Positions 6,288-10,036 of a DNA stretch of 10,036 nucleotides are shown in pieces. This DNA is from Rhizobacter sp. (GTDB taxonomy: Bacteria > Pseudomonadota > Gammaproteobacteria > Burkholderiales > Burkholderiaceae_C): positions 1-10,036 of the forward strand of contig JANYFX010000495.1 in assembly GCA_025359585.1 (NCBI GenBank), in the 5' to 3' direction. A program made the position numbers and the translations under genes. The notes under the pieces are model-generated. The model made no database searches. It was not told where the DNA came from and saw only the letters and a list, made by a program, of their open reading frames with translations. Each line of letters starts with the position of its first letter. Position 1 is the first letter of the stretch.

Positions 6288-6740
6288 ATGTCCGCGCAGC
6301 ACAACCTTACTCGTCCTGTGGCCGCCGTATCGGCCGCTTTGCTCCTGGCCCTCGCAACGGGCTGCTCCAAGTCTGCCAACCAAGGTGGCCTGGGCGCAGC
6401 ACCCGCCACATCTGCCCAGGCCGTCACGCCATTACAGGGCCAAGCCGCCTCCAAGCTGGGCGACCTCACAGCATTTCGCAATGTCGCCACCGACGTTGCC
6501 GCCATCGTTGACAAAGGCGATCTGCCTGCTGCCAAGGCACGCATCAAGGATCTGGAGGTCTCATGGGATTCGGCCGAAGCTGGGCTCAAGCCCCGGGCGG
6601 CTGATGATTGGCACGTGCTGGACAAGGCCATCGACCGCGCACTGAAGTCACTGCGCGCCGATGCGCCGACCCAGGCCGATTGCAAATCCGCCCTGGTGGC
6701 CCTGCTGAAGACCTTCGATGCGTTGCAAGGCCGGTCCTGA
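6288..6740 (+). CDS. Small lipoprotein with LGDLT-FR helical domain
   Basis: This 150-residue protein has a lipoprotein signal (residues 1-26): a basic/hydrophobic stretch, then LATGC with C26 as the likely lipidated cysteine, so it should sit in the inner or outer membrane facing the periplasm. A Gly/Ala/Gln-rich linker (27-56) leads to a mostly helical domain at 57-146 marked by LGDLTAFR, GDLPAAKARIKDLEVSWDSAE, ADDWHVLDKAIDRALKSLRA and a terminal ALVALLKTFDAL. AAGGAG at 6278-6283 is 4 nt before ATG 6288. The reading frame is open far upstream, but that part is the shadow of the preceding gene. It follows the DUF347 gene by 29 nt. The same domain recurs in the exported protein at 9158-9868 (42 of 90 residues identical, no gaps, hand alignment). 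I do not know a function; the domain could be a periplasmic partner of the adjacent membrane protein. Confidence 0.85.
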   Translation: MSAQHNLTRPVAAVSAALLLALATGCSKSANQGGLGAAPATSAQAVTPLQGQAASKLGDLTAFRNVATDVAAIVDKGDLPAAKARIKDLEVSWDSAEAGLKPRAADDWHVLDKAIDRALKSLRADAPTQADCKSALVALLKTFDALQGRS

Positions 6741-7449
6741 AAGCAACGGACATGGCTATTGCCAACCGGACCCAGAGCTAGGGTCACCTGGCAGTGGTCG
6801 TCGGATCTTTTCTGGAAGGCGAAATCGACTCCATCACAGATGCGCATTCCCGCTGCAACTTGACCAACCCAGTTTCCGACGGAAGGGTTGACGCGCGCCA
6901 GCTCAGAACGCTCGAACGCTTGTGCCAGACGATCGGTGTCGATAGGAGCGGTGCCGCACGCATCGCGAATGGCCTTCGTGATGCGATCGTCTCGGCCACC
7001 GGCCGGGACGGAAGCCCGCTGCTCCTCTCATGACGTGCACGCTTCAGCAACTCACTTCGTTTGGGATCGATGCGACTACCGTGCTGGCGCTTCAGCGCTA
7101 GATCGTACTGTTGCCGTTCGCGACCCCTGTCAACGTGAACACGGCCGCGCGAGAGGAGTGTTGGCAGTCGCCATACGGGGAATTGACTCTTCGAGTGCAG
7201 ACCGGCTTATCAGACTGAGTACAGCGGATGCCGTTCAAGGACATCGTGTCTTTCAACTCACCAGTCCAGTCGTTCGCCCCGATCAAGGCGAACCTGGACG
7301 TGCGCTCGAGCCTAATCGTGATTGATGGGCGTCTTCGTCTCGCTGACCACGTACTGACCGAACGCTGACTGGTCCAGCGGCACGGCCTCAGGGACATTTC
7401 GGTGCTCGTGCGCGAGCAGGTCACAGGGTCGGAGCCAGTCGCGGTGCAC
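6741..7449. other. Poorly coding region with a small ORF and gene remnants
   Basis: These 709 nt lie between the lipoprotein gene and the end of the convergent glycosyltransferase gene. They contain a 79-codon ORF (6794-7033) and a stretch from 7228 whose codon use looks coding but which is cut by an in-frame TGA. A hairpin-capable GACCC...GGGTC at 6769-6785 just after the lipoprotein gene lacks a T-run. I see no RNA gene or mobile element here. The mixture suggests a decayed locus. Confidence 0.5.
6794..7033 (+). CDS. Hypothetical 79-residue ORF (uncertain)
   Basis: The frame runs from GTG 6794, just after an in-frame TAG at 6779-6781, to TGA 7031-7033. No strong ribosome binding site is visible. 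From about residue 30 the codon use becomes GC3-rich like true genes here, and the product looks helical (ARQLRTLERLCQ, GAARIANGLRDAIVSA), ending DGSPLLLS. I recognise no family. It could be a small soluble protein, or the 3' part of a larger gene that lost its beginning. A short frame (ATG 7030, 23 codons) overlaps its stop as ATGA but is too short to credit. Confidence 0.3.
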   Translation: MVVGSFLEGEIDSITDAHSRCNLTNPVSDGRVDARQLRTLERLCQTIGVDRSGAARIANGLRDAIVSATGRDGSPLLLS

Positions 7450-7455
7450 CTAGCG
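7228..7455 (+). pseudogene. Possible gene remnant interrupted by in-frame TGA
   Basis: From ATG 7228 the frame reads 46 residues (MPFKDIVSFNSPVQSFAPIK..., then LIVIDGRLRLADHVLTER) to TGA at 7366-7368. It continues in the same frame with equally coding-like sequence (LVQRHGLRDISVLVREQV, then AVHLARC) to about 7455, where it meets the convergent glycosyltransferase gene. Third-position G/C use is similar on both sides of the stop, suggesting one gene broken by a nonsense change. No ribosome binding site is evident and I recognise no family, so this is tentative. Confidence 0.3.
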
Positions 7456-9132
7456 CGCTGCATGCAATATGGTCTTCGTTTCAGGGTTGAGCGCAGGCTC
7501 ATAAAACCGAGCAAGACGACCGCTCAACGCGGACACCGATAACGAGACTGCGGTTGAGCTCCGCGTTCGGTCAATCCCGGTGTCCGGAAAATCTGCATTG
7601 GCCGTCGACGTCGTTTCCGGCTGAATGACGCGCCACGAAAGGCGGGGGAACCGCGCCCCCACGGGCTGATCGTCGGGCAAGGAAAGCCCTTCGCGCAGTT
7701 CCAGCACCCCGCAGCTCTTCACCTGGTCAGGACTGACCCAAGGGCTTTGATCCAGGCGACCGTTGATCAACACCAGCGGCCGATCGGTCAGTTGTAATGC
7801 CAACGCACCGGCGGGAGCCCCGGGGCCTGACACGATGCAGATCGCCCCTCCTGATAGCGCCTGTCGCGCGGGCCCTTCCACCAGTCTGGCCAGTGCCTCG
7901 CTGTCGAAGGCTCGCCAATGATGATCTCGCAGCGCTTCAGGTCCACGCGGCGACGTAGCGTGGCTGAGAATCAGCAGGAAACCTTGAAGCACTGCGAACG
8001 CTTTCAGCGCCGGACGAAGCGGCACGCGCCGCCAATCGACCCGCGAGCTGAACAACTCCATCGCCGCCGGCACCGCAAACAGCAGAAACGGTGTGCCCCA
8101 TTGCAGTTGCAGATCAGCGCCGGCGAAGATGCCGACCAAGGGCATGAAGGCGAGCGGCACCAGCCCCCAGCTCAACAGCAGTGCCCGTCCCGAATCCTGC
8201 GTCTTCTGATCTGTCGCAGCTGGGGGCAGCGAGACTGGCTTGACGGTAACCCCTCGCATCGCGTACAGCGCAGTCGCGAGCAGCAGCCATGCCGGCAGCG
8301 CGCGGTTCAGCAACTGGTCGATGAGCCAATGAAGCGCGTCGGTCCAGCGCGCTGTCGTGCCGAGGTGGGCGCCTAGCGAAGACTCCATTGCATACCGAAT
8401 CGGCCCGAATTCGTGCGTACGCAACCAGAGGGTATGTGGCACGAAGATCAGCAGCACGATCAATGCCGCCAAGAGCAAGCCCGCGCGTTGACGGGCTTCG
8501 CGCCAACACCGCTGCTGAAACCAGAAGACGAGGACCGAGGCCATCGTGACGGCGATCTGGTACTTGGCAAGCGCCCCCAATCCCAGTGCGACGCCTAGCG
8601 CCGCCCACCAGCGCCGTTGCCCCGTGGTGTGTGCCTTCCAGCACAGCGTCAGGCTGGCCGCAGCGCAAAACATCAGCACGATGTTGTGGTTGAAGTAGTA
8701 GAGCCGCCCGTTGTAGTACGTGATGCACAGCACCGCCAGCAAGGCCAAGCTTGCATAGTGGTGTCCCCGCAGCCGAGACAGCAGCGACCATAGCAAGCCC
8801 ATTGACGCCAACGTGAACGCGGCCCCGGTGACATAGCTGGTCCACGCGTTGGCGCCGAACAATTGCGCCGGCACCCAAATTAACCAGGTAGGTAGCGGTG
8901 GATGCTTGTAGTAGCCCCATTCGAGCGAATGGAGCCAGGTCAACTGCTCGATGTTGTCGGTGGGCGGGGAGAGGCTGGTGTACGACAGATGCGCAAGCCA
9001 GACCGCCGCGAACAGCAGCAACCCCATCAGGACTGACCTGCCCGAGTTGTGACCCTTCCGCACTCGAGGCGCCGGCACTGTCGGCACCATCGAGCCCACG
9101 GCTGCAGTGGCGGAATCGACGCCCTTACTCAT
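7450..9132 (-). CDS. PMT_2/ArnT-like membrane glycosyltransferase (GT39/GT83 superfamily)
   Basis: This 560-residue polytopic GT-C-type protein has a cytoplasmic N-terminus of about 33 residues and TM1 at about 34-50. The first periplasmic loop holds PPTDNIEQLTWLHSLEWGYYKHPPLPTWL (about 56-84), matching the conserved D/E-rich loop and the W-GY-PPL-WL pattern of ArnT and PMT_2 glycosyltransferases; D59 and E62 are the likely catalytic-loop acids. Roughly ten to eleven further hydrophobic segments run to about residue 390, followed by a soluble periplasmic domain to the end. Such enzymes move a sugar from a polyprenyl-phosphate donor to lipid A, another lipid or a protein on the periplasmic side. 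Acceptor and sugar cannot be told here. ATG 9132 is preceded by AAGG with an 8-nt gap; an in-frame GTG lies 2 codons earlier at 9138. The gene starts 25 nt after the exported paralogue gene, suggesting one operon. Confidence 0.85.
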   Translation of the reverse strand: MSKGVDSATAAVGSMVPTVPAPRVRKGHNSGRSVLMGLLLFAAVWLAHLSYTSLSPPTDNIEQLTWLHSLEWGYYKHPPLPTWLIWVPAQLFGANAWTSYVTGAAFTLASMGLLWSLLSRLRGHHYASLALLAVLCITYYNGRLYYFNHNIVLMFCAAASLTLCWKAHTTGQRRWWAALGVALGLGALAKYQIAVTMASVLVFWFQQRCWREARQRAGLLLAALIVLLIFVPHTLWLRTHEFGPIRYAMESSLGAHLGTTARWTDALHWLIDQLLNRALPAWLLLATALYAMRGVTVKPVSLPPAATDQKTQDSGRALLLSWGLVPLAFMPLVGIFAGADLQLQWGTPFLLFAVPAAMELFSSRVDWRRVPLRPALKAFAVLQGFLLILSHATSPRGPEALRDHHWRAFDSEALARLVEGPARQALSGGAICIVSGPGAPAGALALQLTDRPLVLINGRLDQSPWVSPDQVKSCGVLELREGLSLPDDQPVGARFPRLSWRVIQPETTSTANADFPDTGIDRTRSSTAVSLSVSALSGRLARFYEPALNPETKTILHAAR

Positions 9133-9157
9133 CGTCACTGCCTTGAATCGACTGTCA

Positions 9158-9868
9158 CTACTTCGTCGCGTCCATCACGGCCAGCAGATCGGTTAGCGCT
9201 TGCGCGCTGGACGTTGCGTCGGGCTTGCTCGCGCGGAGCTCGGACAAGGCGCGGTCGATCGCCTTGTCGACCGTCTTCCACGCGTCGGCGTTGCGCGCAC
9301 GCAGGCGAGGTTCGGCATCGTCCCAGGCCGTCTCAAGGTTCCTGACACTCATCTTTGCATTTGGCATGTCACCCAACTTGACGAGCCGCAGCGTGGCCGA
9401 TACCGAAGTCCGAAAAGGCGTCAGATCGCCGAGGGTCGGCGCCGCCTTCCGGGCGGCGACCGGGGTCGTCGGCGCTCGCGCCGTAGATGCAACACCTGCC
9501 TGCTTGGTGGCGGCCACGATGACCTTGTTGCAAGTGGCGTCGTCATCGGTCTTGACTGCCGCGATCGCCTTCTTCTTGGCCTCCAGCAAGTCCGTCTTAC
9601 CGTTTGCCGACAAGCTTGGATTCTTCAAAAGCAGGTCGAGCTGCGCGATATCCGCTTGGCAGTCGGCACGGGCTGCCGCAGTGACGGACAAAAGGACTGC
9701 AGCGATGCTGGCGGAGCATCCGATGGATAGTCGGGATACGGTGAACTCCTGGGTGGAAGTAAGAGGTGCTCCGCGAGCGACGCTACCGAGCCAGCGCTTC
9801 AAAACGGCGGCAGAGACCAGTGAAGGTTCGTCGGCGCCTTCCAGGCGGGGTGATAGTGTGTCTGTCAT
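9158..9868 (-). CDS. Exported protein with LGDLT-FR domain, paralogue of the lipoprotein at 6288-6740
   Basis: Counted from ATG 9868 this is 236 residues. The core is a signal peptide (about residues 45-68: SRLSIGCSASIAAVLLSVTAAARA, cleaved before DCQ), a helical stretch with two cysteines and Lys/Asp-rich repeats (69-120), an Ala/Pro/Thr linker (125-143), and a C-terminal domain at 145-235. That domain matches the lipoprotein over 90 gap-free positions with 42 identities, including LGDLT-FR, LE--WD-AE and DKAIDRAL--LRA. Unlike the paralogue it has no lipobox, so it is probably soluble in the periplasm. The start is unclear: a strong AGGAG (minus strand, near 9750) is followed 6 nt later by GTA, not a start codon, exactly where the signal peptide should begin. 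Upstream in-frame starts exist at 9868 (ATG), 9895 (ATG) and 9913 (GTG), but all give an atypically long lead before the signal peptide. The glycosyltransferase gene follows 25 nt downstream. Function unknown. Confidence 0.75.
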   Translation of the reverse strand: MTDTLSPRLEGADEPSLVSAAVLKRWLGSVARGAPLTSTQEFTVSRLSIGCSASIAAVLLSVTAAARADCQADIAQLDLLLKNPSLSANGKTDLLEAKKKAIAAVKTDDDATCNKVIVAATKQAGVASTARAPTTPVAARKAAPTLGDLTPFRTSVSATLRLVKLGDMPNAKMSVRNLETAWDDAEPRLRARNADAWKTVDKAIDRALSELRASKPDATSSAQALTDLLAVMDATK

Positions 9869-9950
9869 ACCGTCGGCCGAAACAACGGCTTCCATGAACC
9901 ATCGAGACCGCACGGTAGGAACTCAGACTTAGCGGCCAATTAGCTGACTA

Positions 9951-9966
9951 TGTGAGTACCTGTGAG
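9951..9966. promoter_or_regulatory. Direct repeat TGTGAG-N4-TGTGAG, candidate regulator site
   Basis: Two identical hexamers (9951-9956 and 9961-9966) are spaced by one helical turn in the divergent intergenic region, 20 nt before the start at 9987. Direct repeats at 10-11 bp are the usual layout of OmpR-family binding sites, but a link to the regulator at 1957-2619 is only a guess. Chance occurrence is possible. Confidence 0.3.
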
Positions 9967-9986
9967 AATGTCAACGGAGCATGCGG

Positions 9987-10036
9987 ATGATCGACTGGAC
10001 TTCGGTGGGACCTTCGGTGCTCGCCGCCTTCATGGC
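9987..10036 (+). CDS. N-terminus of a probable membrane protein (cut by window edge)
   Basis: The visible residues are MIDWTSVGPSVLAAFM, after which the window ends. GGAG at 9976-9979 is 7 nt before ATG 9987. Another in-frame ATG at 9981 is too close to that site to be used. The beginning resembles the first residues of uncharacterised multispanning proteins of the COG4280 type, which start with a similar MxDW...GPSxLAAFxAS sequence (from memory). With only 16 residues the family call is weak, though the gene itself is well supported by the start signals. It is divergent from the exported paralogue gene. Confidence 0.55.
   Translation, partial: MIDWTSVGPSVLAAFM

Noticed and set aside
5409..6740. 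A 443-codon open frame covering the DUF347 gene and the lipoprotein
   Set aside because: Only its last 150 codons are real (own ATG 6288, ribosome binding site and lipobox). The upstream part is an Arg/His-rich shadow of the DUF347 gene in another frame.
6769..6785. GACCC-N7-GGGTC hairpin after the lipoprotein gene as a terminator
   Set aside because: The stem is only 5 bp and no T-run follows, so it is not supported as an intrinsic terminator.
7183..7213. TTGACT followed by TTATCA as a sigma70 promoter for the remnant at 7228
   Set aside because: The -10 match is poor, the spacer is 18-19 nt and the downstream frame is itself doubtful.
8114..8920. Minus-strand 268-codon frame within the glycosyltransferase gene
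   Set aside because: Shadow in another frame of the same strand; no membrane pattern or motif of its own.
1..10036. CRISPR array, tRNA or rRNA genes
   Set aside because: No regularly spaced repeats and no tRNA- or rRNA-like sequence were seen.

Overview
The window is high-GC (roughly 60-65 %), densely coded Gram-negative DNA. Lipoproteins, PepSY and DedA proteins, an OmpR-type two-component pair and an ArnT/PMT-type glycosyltransferase point to a proteobacterium, most likely Burkholderiales or a similar beta/gamma lineage (inference from protein style; no species marker is present). The left edge is the tail of an IS6-family insertion sequence, so this is probably an accessory or island-type region.

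Layout. (1) 1-141: C-terminus of an IS6-type transposase and its right inverted repeat. (2) 332-4669, all on +: a tightly packed cluster of six genes, namely a PepSY exported protein, a PAP2 phosphatase of the undecaprenyl-diphosphatase type, a DedA membrane protein, an OmpR-family response regulator, its histidine kinase and an isoprenylcysteine carboxyl methyltransferase (ICMT)-like membrane protein. Several junctions overlap. The DedA frame runs about 320 nt into the regulator gene, which looks like a lost stop. (3) 4762-5088, on -: a small Ala/Glu-rich protein with an internal duplication. (4) 5089-5475: non-coding, with two adjacent inverted repeats just upstream of the next gene. (5) 5476-6740, on +: a DUF347-type multispanning membrane protein with four copies of a W-x9-G-x4-D motif, followed 29 nt later by a small lipoprotein. 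(6) 6741-7449: poorly coding, with a 79-aa ORF and a probable pseudogene remnant. (7) 7450-9868, on -: an exported protein whose C-terminal domain is a clear paralogue of the lipoprotein, followed 25 nt later by a PMT_2/ArnT-like glycosyltransferase. (8) 9987 to the edge, on +: the start of a further membrane protein.

How it may fit together (inference). PAP2/BcrC-type phosphatases dephosphorylate undecaprenyl diphosphate, DedA proteins include undecaprenyl-phosphate translocases, and ArnT/PMT-type enzymes consume undecaprenyl-phosphate-linked sugars. With a two-component system in the same run of genes, the region resembles an envelope-modification or envelope-stress module. The most unusual content is the pair of homologous small exported proteins (about 47 % identical over 90 gap-free residues), each placed beside a different multispanning membrane protein. 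I cannot assign them a function.
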